DNA of 64,000 nucleotides, taken from the NCBI GenBank assembly GCA_017507805.1, contig JAFWAC010000013.1:1-64000 (forward strand), given 5' to 3'. The translations under genes were made by a program, and so were the position numbers. How positions within the stretch are numbered: position 1 is the first letter of the stretch; every line of letters begins with the position of its first letter. This stretch comes from Clostridia bacterium (lineage in GTDB: Bacteria > Bacillota > Clostridia > Oscillospirales > Acutalibacteraceae). Below the pieces are notes generated by a model. The model ran no database searches. It was given only the letters and a program-made list of their open reading frames with translations, and was not told the origin of the DNA. Shown piece after piece: positions 1 to 8,742 of this stretch.

Positions 1-131
1 CTACGACTTCTCCTACCGTGCGTTGTAGTGTATCTTCCGCCTCAAAACAATTATACAACAAAAATCGCCGCTGTTCAGCAATCTTTAATTTCTATTTGTG
101 CTGACGCTTTAGCGGCAGAATGGAGATTATA
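1..131. other. Unassigned left edge, no gene seen
   Basis: No reading frame or RNA gene is recognisable here. The last bases contain an in-frame ATG at 120 and a GGAG ribosome binding site at 122-125 that serves the ATG at 132. Any promoter of the following operon probably lies here or upstream of the window. Confidence 0.4.
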
Positions 132-2030
132 ATGAAAATTTTTGAATATGAATCAATAGTTATCGGTACAGGTGCAGCAGGTTATAATGCGGCTTGTAGG
201 TTAAAACAATTTGGCAAAGAGGTGGCTATTGTTACTGAGGCTGCAGGTTGTGGAACTTCGAGAAATACCGGTAGTGATAAACAAACTTATTATAAGTTAG
301 GTCTTGGTGGCGATAGTCCTGATAGTGTTTACAAAATGGCGGAAAACCTTTTTGCAGGTGGCAGTGTTGATGGTGATAATGCTCTTTGCGAAGCGGCATT
401 ATCTGTTCGCTCATTTATGAATTTATGCGAATTAGGCGTGGCTTTTCCTGTAAATAGATACGGTGAATATGTTGGTTATAAAACTGACCATGATCCTTAT
501 GCAAGAGCAACAAGTGCAGGACCTTTAACATCTAAGTTTATGACTGAAGCATTGCAAAAAAATGCTGAAAATTTAGGTGTTGAAGTATATAGCGGATATC
601 TAGCAGTTGAAATTTTAAAGCATAATGATGCGGTTTGCGGTCTTTTGTGTATAGAAAAGAAAAGCGGCGATTTTGTTGCTTTTAAGTGCTCGGATATTGT
701 TATGGCAACAGGTGGCCCTGCAGGTATTTATGCTGACAGTGTTTTCCCGGAATGTCATACAGGTACCACAAGTCTTGCTTTACTAGCAGGAGCTAAAGCT
801 CAAAATCTTACTGAATGGCAATATGGTTTGGCATCAATTAATCCTCGTTGGAACGTTTCGGGTACATATATGCAGGTCTTACCAAGATTTGTATCAGTAG
901 ATGAAAACGGAAATGAATATGAATTTTTAAACGAATATTTTGAAGATAAATACGAAGCGCTTTCAATGGTATTTTTAAAGGGTTATCAGTGGCCTTTTGA
1001 TTCTAAAAAGGTACTTGAAGGCTCGTCGGTAATAGATTTGCTCGTTTACCGTGAATGTGTACTTAAAAACCGCAGAGTTTATCTTGATTTTACCAAAAAT
1101 CCTTTTGGTATGAAAGAAATTGAATATAACAAATTATCAGATGAATCCTTTGAATATTTAAGTAAAGCGGAGGCTCTATTTGGAACACCGATAGAAAGAC
1201 TTGCAAAAATGAATACCCCTGCTATTGAACTTTACAAGGGTAAGGGCTTGGATATAACCAAGGAGTATCTTGAAATTGCTCTTTGCGCGCAGCATAACAA
1301 CGGTGGTATTGCGGTTAATATGTGGTGGCAAACAAGCGTTAAGGGTCTTTTTTCGGCGGGCGAATGTGCAGGAACTCATGGTATAACCCGTCCTGGTGGT
1401 TCTGCTTTAAATGCAGGACAAGTAGGTAGTCTTAGAGCAGCACAGTATATTTCTCAGAATGGCAATAGTGTTGTTGATGATACTTTATTTGTAGAAATTT
1501 CAAGTATTGCCGAAAAAAAGCATCTTAAGGAAATTGAAAGCATTACTCAAAATAATGATAATGTAGAGCAATTAATAAAAGGCGCTCAAAGAAGAATGAG
1601 TGATACAGCGGCGGCAATAAGAAATATAGATAGTATGCAAGCTGCATTAAAAAGTACAAAATTAGATATAGATTCACTGGATAAAGTTGGTGTTAAAGAT
1701 AAATCGCAAATTTATATGTATTATAAATTAAAAGATATTCTTTATACTCAAAATGCAGTTTTAACCGCTATGATAGATTATTCTGAAACTGTTGGCGACA
1801 CAAGAGGCTCAAGTCTCTGTTTTGATGAAGACGGTGAACTGAGAGATGGTCTTGAAGAAATATTCCGCTTTACACAGGAAAACGGAGATACACGCAGTAA
1901 AGTTCAAGAAATACGGCTTACTGATGACGGTTTTGTGTCCGCGTGGCGTGATATTCGACCTATTCCGCAAAATGATGATTTTTTTGAAAATATCTGGAGA
2001 AGTTTTAGAGTTAATCGTAATATTTATTGA
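132..2030 (+). CDS. FAD-dependent flavoprotein, fumarate reductase / L-aspartate oxidase-like
   Basis: Soluble flavoprotein of about 632 residues in the succinate dehydrogenase/fumarate reductase flavoprotein family. The N-terminus has the dinucleotide-binding signature IGTGAAG (about residues 13-19). An arginine/glycine-rich FAD-contact stretch near the end of the FAD domain reads GECAGTHGITRPGGSALNAG. I chose the ATG at 132 over the in-frame ATG at 120 because GGAG at 122-125 is correctly spaced only for 132. The downstream neighbours are a DMT transporter, KDPG aldolase and KDG kinase, with short gaps. This suggests a role in oxidising a sugar-acid or related carboxylic substrate rather than respiration; no iron-sulfur or membrane-anchor subunit is encoded beside it. 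The substrate is not deducible. Confidence 0.8.
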   Translation: MKIFEYESIVIGTGAAGYNAACRLKQFGKEVAIVTEAAGCGTSRNTGSDKQTYYKLGLGGDSPDSVYKMAENLFAGGSVDGDNALCEAALSVRSFMNLCELGVAFPVNRYGEYVGYKTDHDPYARATSAGPLTSKFMTEALQKNAENLGVEVYSGYLAVEILKHNDAVCGLLCIEKKSGDFVAFKCSDIVMATGGPAGIYADSVFPECHTGTTSLALLAGAKAQNLTEWQYGLASINPRWNVSGTYMQVLPRFVSVDENGNEYEFLNEYFEDKYEALSMVFLKGYQWPFDSKKVLEGSSVIDLLVYRECVLKNRRVYLDFTKNPFGMKEIEYNKLSDESFEYLSKAEALFGTPIERLAKMNTPAIELYKGKGLDITKEYLEIALCAQHNNGGIAVNMWWQTSVKGLFSAGECAGTHGITRPGGSALNAGQVGSLRAAQYISQNGNSVVDDTLFVEISSIAEKKHLKEIESITQNNDNVEQLIKGAQRRMSDTAAAIRNIDSMQAALKSTKLDIDSLDKVGVKDKSQIYMYYKLKDILYTQNAVLTAMIDYSETVGDTRGSSLCFDEDGELRDGLEEIFRFTQENGDTRSKVQEIRLTDDGFVSAWRDIRPIPQNDDFFENIWRSFRVNRNIY

Positions 2031-2059
2031 TATTTTATGTATTGAGATGGTGAATTAAA

Positions 2060-2938
2060 ATGATATATATGTTTCTTGCTGCTGCTTTTGGGATTACGCA
2101 AGATACGTGTGTTAAAAACTATGCATTGAAATTCGAAAAATTTAAGGGTTCTAATTACTTGTTCTATGGAATAGGAGCGTTTATTACCTGCATTTGTAGA
2201 GCTATTATTGATCCTGTAATTATTTTACCCATACCGATTTTACTTTTATTGGTGTTACAGAGTGGTTTGGGAGTAATTGTAGGTAGACTGTTACTTAAAG
2301 CAATGAGTAATGGTCCAATAGCTGGTATAAATTTAGTGATGCAATGTTTAAGTTACATTACAGTAGTATATGGAATTGTTTTGTATGGCGATGAGGTTTC
2401 TTTTTTGTCGGTGAGTGCAGCAATTATATTTCTTATTGTTCTCTGGCTATTGTCTCCACCTAAGGAGAATAAAAATAATACCCACGGCAAATGGTTTTTT
2501 TGCGCAATAATAGCAGGTATTATGGCAGCATTAGCGGCTTGTACTCAAAAAACTATTTCTGAAATAGGCAATGATGAATATATGGAAGCTACTGTTTTTT
2601 GGGGTGCTCTTTTAAGTTTAATAATTTATTTTGTTGCTTTTTTTGCTACTAGGCCTTATAAACAAAAAGAATTTATATCTTGTTTTGTTGAAGAAAAAAA
2701 GAGTGCAGCAAAAGCAATATTATTATATGGTATATGCGGAGGATTTACTGGTTTTATGCAACTGAAAGCATTGTCAACGATATCTTCTCTTATTGTATAT
2801 CCTACCTTATGGGGGCTTTCAGTTATAATAACTCCTATAATTTCTTGGATATATTATCATGATTTCAAACCAACATTTCGTAATATTACCGCTATTATTT
2901 TAGGCTTATTTGCAACTATTTTAAATGTGTTTGCATAA
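2060..2938 (+). CDS. DMT/EamA-family membrane transporter
   Basis: Integral membrane protein of 292 residues with about ten hydrophobic segments and two sequence-related halves (break near residues 140-150), the usual architecture and length of drug/metabolite transporter family permeases. It starts 29 bases after the flavoprotein gene and ends 16 bases before the KDPG aldolase gene, so it is probably co-transcribed. In this context uptake of the sugar acid handled by the operon is the simplest role, but the family is broad and specificity cannot be read from the sequence. Confidence 0.75.
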   Translation: MIYMFLAAAFGITQDTCVKNYALKFEKFKGSNYLFYGIGAFITCICRAIIDPVIILPIPILLLLVLQSGLGVIVGRLLLKAMSNGPIAGINLVMQCLSYITVVYGIVLYGDEVSFLSVSAAIIFLIVLWLLSPPKENKNNTHGKWFFCAIIAGIMAALAACTQKTISEIGNDEYMEATVFWGALLSLIIYFVAFFATRPYKQKEFISCFVEEKKSAAKAILLYGICGGFTGFMQLKALSTISSLIVYPTLWGLSVIITPIISWIYYHDFKPTFRNITAIILGLFATILNVFA

Positions 2939-2954
2939 TAAAGGAGATAAAATT

Positions 2955-3506
2955 ATGGAAAAATTTATACCTGTTGTAGTTATAAAAGAATTATCCGAAA
3001 CCGATAAGATTTTAACTGCACTTAAAAACAATGGAATTAACTGTGCGGAGATTACTTTCCGTACTGCTTGTGCTAAAGAGGCTATTGAATATGCTTGCAA
3101 AAATTATCCTGAAATGTCTATCGGCGCAGGTACTGTTATCAATGCAAAACAATGTGAAGATGCACTTGAGGCAGGTGCTCAGTTTATTGTGTCACCAGGA
3201 CTGTCCGTGTCAGTTGCAAATATCTGTAATGAGAGAAATATTCCGTATTACCCCGGATGTGTAACACCTACCGAAATTATGCAGGCTTTGGAACTTGGTA
3301 TCACCACAGTTAAATTTTTCCCTGCAAATGTTTATGGCGGGCTTAGTGCATTAAAAGCATTGGCAGCACCATTCCCACAGATTAAGTTTATTCCAACAGG
3401 TGGAGTTGACAGAAGCAATATTGATGAGTTTTTAGCATTTGATAAAATCGCGGCTATTGGCGGTAGTTTCTTTGTTAAAGAAGCACTTGAAAAGATGGGG
3501 GAATAA
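2955..3506 (+). CDS. eda: 2-keto-3-deoxy-6-phosphogluconate (KDPG/KHG) aldolase
   Basis: Class I aldolase of 183 residues that cleaves KDPG to pyruvate and glyceraldehyde-3-phosphate, the last step of hexuronate and Entner-Doudoroff catabolism. Visible hallmarks are the catalytic glutamate in AEITFRT (about residue 35), the pyruvate-pocket motif VSPGLS and the Schiff-base lysine in TTVKFFPAN. The TIM-barrel phosphate loop IPTGGV follows near the C-terminus. The start at 2955 is supported by AAAGGAG at 2940-2946. An upstream in-frame start at 2925 would overlap the transporter gene and lacks a ribosome binding site. The KDG kinase gene follows after three bases, giving a complete KDG to pyruvate pair. 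Confidence 0.93.
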   Translation: MEKFIPVVVIKELSETDKILTALKNNGINCAEITFRTACAKEAIEYACKNYPEMSIGAGTVINAKQCEDALEAGAQFIVSPGLSVSVANICNERNIPYYPGCVTPTEIMQALELGITTVKFFPANVYGGLSALKALAAPFPQIKFIPTGGVDRSNIDEFLAFDKIAAIGGSFFVKEALEKMGE

Positions 3507-3509
3507 AAA

Positions 3510-4532
3510 ATGGCAAGAATAGTTACTTTCGGTGAACTTATGCTCCGACTTGCTCCTAACGGATATTATAGATTTTTCCAAAACGACCAAATGCAAGCAA
3601 CATTTGGCGGCGGTGAGGCTAATGTTGCGGTTTCACTTGCAAATTATGGTATGGATAGTGTTTATGTGACAAAACTTCCTAAACACGCTATAGGTCAGGC
3701 TGCGGTTGACAGTCTTCGTTATTTTGACGTAGATACCTCTAAAATCGTTCGTGGTGGTGAGCGAGTAGGTATTTATTTCCTTGAAAAAGGCGCATCACAG
3801 AGAGGCTCCGTTTGTATTTATGACCGCAAATATTCCGCAATTCAACAGGCTACAACCGCTGATTTTGATTGGGATAGTATTTTTGAGGGTGCTGATTGGT
3901 TCCACTTTACAGGTATCACTCCCGCCCTTGGTGAGAATGTTGTAGAAATCTGTAAAGAGGCTTGTATAAAGGCAAAGGAAAAAGGTGTTAAGATTTCTTG
4001 CGACTTAAACTACAGAGGTAAACTCTGGACAAGAGAAGAAGCAAACAAGGCTATGACTGAGCTTTGTAAATATGTGGATGTTTGCATTTCTAACGAAGAG
4101 GATGCAAAGGATGTATTCGGTATTGAGGCAGAGGGTACTGATATTTACGGCGGTAAACTCAACCACGATGGTTATAAATCTGTTGCAAAGCAACTTGCCG
4201 ATAAATTCGGTTTTGAAAAGGTTGCTATAACACTCAGAACATCTATTTCTGCTAACGATAACGACTGGGCAGGTATGCTTTATGATGGCGAGGACTATTA
4301 TTTCTCAAAATCATATCACCTTCATATTGTTGACCGTGTTGGTGGTGGTGACAGTTTCGGTGGCGGACTAATTTATTCACTTTTAAGCGGTAAATCTTCA
4401 AAAGAAGCTATTGAATTTGCGGTTGCTGCATCTGCTCTCAAACACACAGTTGAGGGTGACTATAACCGTGTAAGTGTTTCTGAGGTTGAAAAGTTAGCCG
4501 ACGGCGACGGTTCGGGTCGAGTACAAAGATAA
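3510..4532 (+). CDS. kdgK: 2-keto-3-deoxygluconate kinase (PfkB family)
   Basis: Cytoplasmic sugar kinase of 340 residues that phosphorylates KDG to KDPG, the substrate of the aldolase encoded three bases upstream. The N-terminal signature GGGEANVAVSLANYG (about residues 32-46) and the C-terminal PfkB signature DRVGGGDSFGGG with its catalytic aspartate and anion hole are intact. The length is typical. Together with eda it indicates growth on hexuronates or related sugar acids. Downstream at 4553-4582 is a hairpin (AGCCCTATA / TATAAAGGGCT) without a clear T-run, so read-through into the next genes is possible. Confidence 0.9.
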   Translation: MARIVTFGELMLRLAPNGYYRFFQNDQMQATFGGGEANVAVSLANYGMDSVYVTKLPKHAIGQAAVDSLRYFDVDTSKIVRGGERVGIYFLEKGASQRGSVCIYDRKYSAIQQATTADFDWDSIFEGADWFHFTGITPALGENVVEICKEACIKAKEKGVKISCDLNYRGKLWTREEANKAMTELCKYVDVCISNEEDAKDVFGIEAEGTDIYGGKLNHDGYKSVAKQLADKFGFEKVAITLRTSISANDNDWAGMLYDGEDYYFSKSYHLHIVDRVGGGDSFGGGLIYSLLSGKSSKEAIEFAVAASALKHTVEGDYNRVSVSEVEKLADGDGSGRVQR

Positions 4533-4603
4533 TGTGATTTATAACAGTTTTATAAGCCCTATAATGAATATATAAAGGGCTATAGTAAGAAAGGGTGACT
4601 TTG

Positions 4604-5155
4604 ATGAATGTTTTAGCAATTGGATGTCATCCCGATGACGCGAAAATCGCTTGTGCGGTAACACTTGCAAAGTGTGTTAAACGAGGGGATAAGGTTATAG
4701 TTTGCTATGTCTCAACAGGAAACCTTGGGCATGTTATAATCACCCACAATCCTGATGATTATATGCCTAACCATACAGCCGTCTCCCGTCTTGTGTTTGA
4801 TGCGAGTTTTACGGCTACACTTCCAAATTATACTGACTATCCCCATGTATACAGCAGCAATGATGGTGAACCCGCAAAATTGGTGTCCATATACTATATG
4901 GATACTTTAGCAGGCGTTAATTTCAATCCTAGCGAGCATGTTGATATAAGTGATGTTATCGATTTAAAAATACAGATGCTCGAATGTCACGAAAGCCAAC
5001 TTGTTTGGATGAGAGAGCATGATGTTATTGATTTTGCTGATATGGTAAAAACCTGCTCTCGTTACAGGGGTTATCAATGCGGTGCAGAATATGCCGAAGG
5101 CTTTAGACAGTGCCAAGCATATCTTAAAGGTACTACAAAAAGATTATTACCGTAA
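4604..5155 (+). CDS. PIG-L family deacetylase with internal in-frame deletion
   Basis: Zinc-dependent LmbE/PIG-L-type deacetylase, normally about 235-240 residues, here only 183. The HPDD motif (residues 9-12) is present, although the following conserved Glu is Lys (HPDDAK). The C-terminal half from IITHNPDDY onward is well preserved. The segment that should lie between GNLGHV and IITHNPDDY, roughly 50 residues, is missing in frame. This would remove part of the Rossmann-like core, so the product is probably inactive. I start it at ATG 4604, supported by AAGGGTG upstream. It pairs with the broken deaminase-like gene 14 bases downstream; together they look like a decayed amino-sugar pathway. 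Confidence 0.7.
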   Translation: MNVLAIGCHPDDAKIACAVTLAKCVKRGDKVIVCYVSTGNLGHVIITHNPDDYMPNHTAVSRLVFDASFTATLPNYTDYPHVYSSNDGEPAKLVSIYYMDTLAGVNFNPSEHVDISDVIDLKIQMLECHESQLVWMREHDVIDFADMVKTCSRYRGYQCGAEYAEGFRQCQAYLKGTTKRLLP

Positions 5156-5169
5156 AGGAGTTTTTTAAA

Positions 5170-5866
5170 ATGGATTTTAATTCAACAGTAAAAGGTTCGG
5201 CACTTGAAGGATTTTACCCTGAGGGTTGGGATTTTGAGAAAATAGACGCATGTATTGATGCCCCTGAAAAATTGCCGAAAGACAAGGCTTTTGGAATAAG
5301 AATTTTAACCCTGTAATGTGTGAAACATTAGGTGAGTTTGAAACCTATATGGGTCATGAAATTGCAATGCAGATTAAACTCGCTAAAGAGAGAAATGAAA
5401 AGATTGCATTTATTCTTCCCGTAGGACCTATGGGAATGTATAAATGGGTAGTTTACTTTATTAAAGAGCAGGGAATTCCCTGCGACCATTTTTGTGCATT
5501 TAATATGGAAGAATGTGTCATATTGCATTCTGGGAGCCTACATTTGCGGCAGATTATGCTACTGTTGAAGATTGGGAGAATGCACCTTACAGAATTGGTG
5601 CGAAGATTCATCCCTTAACAGTAGAACAAAATGCTTTAACTTCATTTAAATCAAGAACCACTCTTGTACCTTGCAGAGCAAATACCATAGTCCCGGGGCT
5701 ATTCTTAAAGGCAGACTATGCAATCGGTAGTGCAGATGGTACTTTGGGTAGAGGTATGCAATGGCAGGGAATGTCTCTCTGGATGACACTTCGTTATGGT
5801 AAAACTCCTTGGATTACATCTTCATATATCCCAACTCTTGCAGGAAGACTCTTCTTCCTTAAATAG
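5170..5866 (+). pseudogene. Glucosamine-6-phosphate deaminase-like gene, frameshifted and internally deleted
   Basis: The start at 5170 has a strong AAAGGAG site. Frame 1 reads [19 protein letters not shown] and continues to a premature stop at 5314-5316. The family sequence resumes one base out of frame ([14 protein letters not shown], then MGHEIAMQIKLA), consistent with loss of one base near 5288-5300. A second lesion near 5505-5520 joins FNME to CHIAFWEP in another frame, with roughly 80-100 residues lost. The C-terminal part, including [19 protein letters not shown], runs to 5866. The intact family is related to NagB sugar-phosphate isomerase/deaminases. No single product can be made, so this is a pseudogene. 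Confidence 0.85.
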
Positions 5867-5988
5867 TTAGCAGGCCCTTTAGAGGCAGAGTACAATTTAA
5901 CTTTTCTGAAAAATATTTCTAATTTGTGATAGGGAAGTAAACGCAGTTGATACTTGTACAAAATTGCACTGCATAGACCAAAGATAAG

Positions 5989-7170
5989 TTACTTGCGAAT
6001 TTCCTTATAATAATCTTCAAATTTAATCTGCTCAGCGAGGGCTTTGTCCCTGAGTTCTGACGCGAAGCGTGACCATTCCTCAAATTGAGGAGTGGTCATT
6101 TTCTTTTTCATATACCGTGCATAATGTGCCTTGTATGCTCGGTTGTAGGTCTGCCATACAGGGTCGTTCTTGCACTTGTCATCATACCTTCTGCGTGACC
6201 CAACATCACGGCAGGTCTTGTCCGGTTCTTTCTTTAAAGTGCGGTCACAGTAACTGAAATACTTACCTCCTTTGATTAAAAAATACTTGCCACAGTGTTT
6301 GCATTTGTTTGGTATATATTTTTTCTTAATACCGTTAAAGAAATCATAAAATAGAAAAGACTGCAAATCTTCAAATCTTATTTCTTCACATAGAATAGGT
6401 TTGTTGTTTTGATTTTTTGAAGCTTTATATCCAAAAGAATTCATTTTGCATTTTAAACCCCAAAAATTCCTAATGTGTTTTTGCTGAAACTCTTTGAATA
6501 TTTTTGCAATATCGTTATCAGAAAGGAAACAACTTTCTCGGTGCAAATAATTATCTACAAACGGCATAAAAGTCTCAAAAACGGTAACATAAGACTGAAT
6601 AAAGGATATGTAATTATCAAAAAATTCAGTTATTTTCTCGTTCATTTCGTTGAGGTCATATAACATATCTTCGTCATAGTATTGATAGTTATCCAAAACC
6701 TTTGGTACAAATTTATGTAGCTTAATATAAAAATATCCGGTATCTGTTTGGTCTCCACAACCGTTAGGTGTAATTGTTTCCCAAGTGATTTTATCGTCTT
6801 TTTCATAAATTTCGCGACCGTCATCAAAGAAAAATCTGTATCCATTAAGCAGTGAATCCAATGTGTAAATACGGTCTTCTAATATTTTGTCATAAGGTGG
6901 TATCTGCATAAGCCACTCATTTATTTCGTCAAGCCATGCAAGAGCAGAGCTTACAATGGAAGGATAATCTTCGTAGTTTGCCTGCTCCATATCCTCGGTT
7001 AAAAGCAAACTTCTTTTCAATCGTTTTAATAGATACACAAAGTCTTCTTCATCAATTCTTTTGTAAAAATCCGTGTTCAGATACGCTGTCAGTATCTCAT
7101 TGGCGGCGTATTTATATTGCTCATTTATGTAGACTTCATTGTTCCAAAAGTATGCTTTAAAAGAAAACAT
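5989..7170 (-). CDS. DUF6076 family protein with C-terminal zinc-binding cluster
   Basis: Protein of 393 residues resembling DUF6076 proteins of Clostridia. The first about 270 residues are acidic/aromatic and helical with no catalytic motif I recognise. Near residues 285-320 is a cysteine cluster (CKHCGKYF, YCDR, CRDVG) likely to bind zinc. The basic, aromatic C-terminal tail resembles proteins that bind nucleic acid. GGAGG seven bases upstream supports the ATG at 7170. It is divergent from the HTH gene at 7344 and sits at the edge of the mobilizable block, so it is probably accessory DNA. Function unknown. Confidence 0.6.
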   Translation of the reverse strand: MFSFKAYFWNNEVYINEQYKYAANEILTAYLNTDFYKRIDEEDFVYLLKRLKRSLLLTEDMEQANYEDYPSIVSSALAWLDEINEWLMQIPPYDKILEDRIYTLDSLLNGYRFFFDDGREIYEKDDKITWETITPNGCGDQTDTGYFYIKLHKFVPKVLDNYQYYDEDMLYDLNEMNEKITEFFDNYISFIQSYVTVFETFMPFVDNYLHRESCFLSDNDIAKIFKEFQQKHIRNFWGLKCKMNSFGYKASKNQNNKPILCEEIRFEDLQSFLFYDFFNGIKKKYIPNKCKHCGKYFLIKGGKYFSYCDRTLKKEPDKTCRDVGSRRRYDDKCKNDPVWQTYNRAYKAHYARYMKKKMTTPQFEEWSRFASELRDKALAEQIKFEDYYKEIRK

Positions 7171-7343
7171 AGTAGCCTCCTGAAATTTTTTACAAAAATA
7201 GATAATGCATTTTCAAAAATAGAGAATGTAATTTAATTGTACTACATCTATTGTGTTTTGGCAATATTTTTGCTAAAATTTTAGATGTTCAATCGATAGA
7301 TAAAGATAGATAAATATTAAAAAATAATGAAAGGAACGATGAA
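7171..7343. promoter_or_regulatory. Divergent promoter region
   Basis: AT-rich 173-base gap between divergent genes. It contains tandem AGATAAAGATAGATAAA near 7299-7315 and paired AAAAATAGA[GT]AATG motifs at about 7194-7230. These could be regulator sites. No consensus promoter is strong enough to assign with confidence. Confidence 0.3.
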
Positions 7344-7553
7344 ATGAAAGAAGCTATTTACAAAAATTTTGATGAGCTACCACTCTTTTTAAATGCAAAA
7401 ACTGTAGCTGAAGTATTGGGTATCGCACCCTCTTCTGCATACGAACTTATGCACGAAAAAGGATTTCCTATACTGAAAGTTGGCAACCGGTTGTTGGTTG
7501 AAAAAGACAAATTCAAAGAGTGGATTAATCGTAATACGGGAGGTAATAATTGA
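7344..7553 (+). CDS. Excisionase-like helix-turn-helix protein
   Basis: Sixty-nine residues with a MerR/excisionase-type winged helix: TVAEVLGIAPSSAYELM forms the HTH and FPILKVGNRLLVEKDKF the wing. Proteins of this size and shape act as recombination directionality factors or small regulators on clostridial mobile elements. The stop overlaps the start of the next gene (TTGA), so the two are translationally coupled. It belongs to the element whose recombinases end at 12795. Confidence 0.7.
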   Translation: MKEAIYKNFDELPLFLNAKTVAEVLGIAPSSAYELMHEKGFPILKVGNRLLVEKDKFKEWINRNTGGNN

Positions 7554-7945
7554 AGAAAAATAATTACTTTCCGATGCCTAATGAGATATTTTATTTAGGT
7601 TTGAACAGTGGTGAAATTGCTGTTTACACATACCTTATGTCCTGTGAAGACAGGAAAACTTATCAGTGCTATCCAAGTTACAATACCATAGGTAATGCAT
7701 TAAAAATGAGCAAGAAAACGGTTATGAAATATGTAAAAAGCCTTGAAGATAAGTGTCTTATTACTACGGAACACACTACTGTAACACTAAAATCAGGTCA
7801 AAAACAGAACGGAAATTTGCGGTATACTATAAGACCTTTAAACGAAGCAAGGGATCATTTTTATAGGCAACAGATGATGAAATTAGAGTTCAATTTAAGA
7901 AATAAAAATAAGACTTTTTCAAGCGATAAAAAGAAAGCAGTTTGA
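7550..7945 (+). CDS. Helix-turn-helix protein, replication-initiator-like
   Basis: Product of 131 residues with a winged-helix core (ALKMSKKTVMKYVKSLEDKCLI) preceded by the segment FPMPNEIFYLGLNSGEIAVYTYL, a pattern found in the N-terminal part of RepA-like/DnaD-type initiators on Firmicute plasmids and integrative elements. The start is TTG at 7550 with GGGAGG immediately upstream, overlapping the previous stop by four bases. It is shorter than most initiators and lacks any ATPase or helicase domain, so a regulatory role is equally possible. Confidence 0.6.
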   Translation: MKKNNYFPMPNEIFYLGLNSGEIAVYTYLMSCEDRKTYQCYPSYNTIGNALKMSKKTVMKYVKSLEDKCLITTEHTTVTLKSGQKQNGNLRYTIRPLNEARDHFYRQQMMKLEFNLRNKNKTFSSDKKKAV

Positions 7946-8310
7946 GAGCAGTTTTTCAACCGATAAAAACTTAAAATTTCAAAGCAAATAAATTAAAATT
8001 TTGAAACTTTAAATAAAAAATAGTTGTAAAACTAAAAATTCAAATTTTGTCCGCCTTGTGTAAGCTTGTGTACGATTTTGCAACAAAAACAGGATAAACA
8101 CTCGTCATAGACCTATAAAACGAAATTTGAGGCAATTTTGAAAGCAATTCAAAATGGGATTTCAGACGAATTTTTCAGGGTCGAAAATCAAGCAGGTTAA
8201 AGTGTGGGGTCTACCCACACCTCCTACTTCGGACGGCAGAGCCGACCGTTAGGGGATTTAACGAAAAAATTAATAGCATATTTAAGTGGTCTTGCGGAAA
8301 GGAAATAAAA
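7946..8310. other. Intergenic region with candidate oriT
   Basis: A 365-base gap just upstream of the mobilization genes. It contains a near-perfect inverted repeat GTGTGGGG-TCT-ACCCACAC at about 8200-8218 and a second short one (CGG...CCG) at about 8230-8245. A compact inverted repeat upstream of an RHH accessory protein and a MobP-type relaxase gene is the typical place for an origin of transfer. The assignment rests on position and structure only. Confidence 0.4.
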
Positions 8311-8742
8311 ATGGAAGAAAAAACAACTAAAAAACGCAGGTTTCCGCTGTATATGACGGCGGAACAGGATGCGGAAATTAATGAGTTCGTGGAAAACGGA
8401 TATGCTAAATCGCAAAATGATTTTATAAATAAGGCGATTGAGTTTTATATGGGCTATCTACGAAACGAAAAAAATACCGATTATATCGCACCGATATTAT
8501 CATCAGTTATCAAAAGTCAGATAACGGATATTGAGCGAAACATATCAGAGATTATTTTCAAGTTGGCAGTAGAGGTTGCTAAACAAAATCATATCTCGGT
8601 GTGTAGGGGATATATCAGCGAGGAAGTTCTCGAAAGTCTAAACGATATGTGCTGCCGTGATGTTGCTTCTAACAACGGGAGAGTTCAGTTAGAAAATGCA
8701 TATCGATTTCAACATGGTTATGATGAGGAAGGTGATGAATGA
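8311..8742 (+). CDS. Ribbon-helix-helix relaxosome accessory protein
   Basis: Basic N-terminus (KKRRFPLYMT) followed by AEQDAEINEFVENGYAKSQND and an FINKAIEFYM helix, the signature of CopG/ribbon-helix-helix DNA-binding domains. The remaining about 80 residues are helical and probably oligomerise. At 143 residues it matches accessory proteins encoded immediately before relaxases on clostridial mobilizable elements, where they bind oriT and help relaxase loading. It overlaps the relaxase gene by four bases. Confidence 0.7.
   Translation: MEEKTTKKRRFPLYMTAEQDAEINEFVENGYAKSQNDFINKAIEFYMGYLRNEKNTDYIAPILSSVIKSQITDIERNISEIIFKLAVEVAKQNHISVCRGYISEEVLESLNDMCCRDVASNNGRVQLENAYRFQHGYDEEGDE

Noticed and set aside
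4553-4582. Terminator between kdgK and the deacetylase
   Set aside because: A hairpin exists but no T-run follows; termination is not supported.
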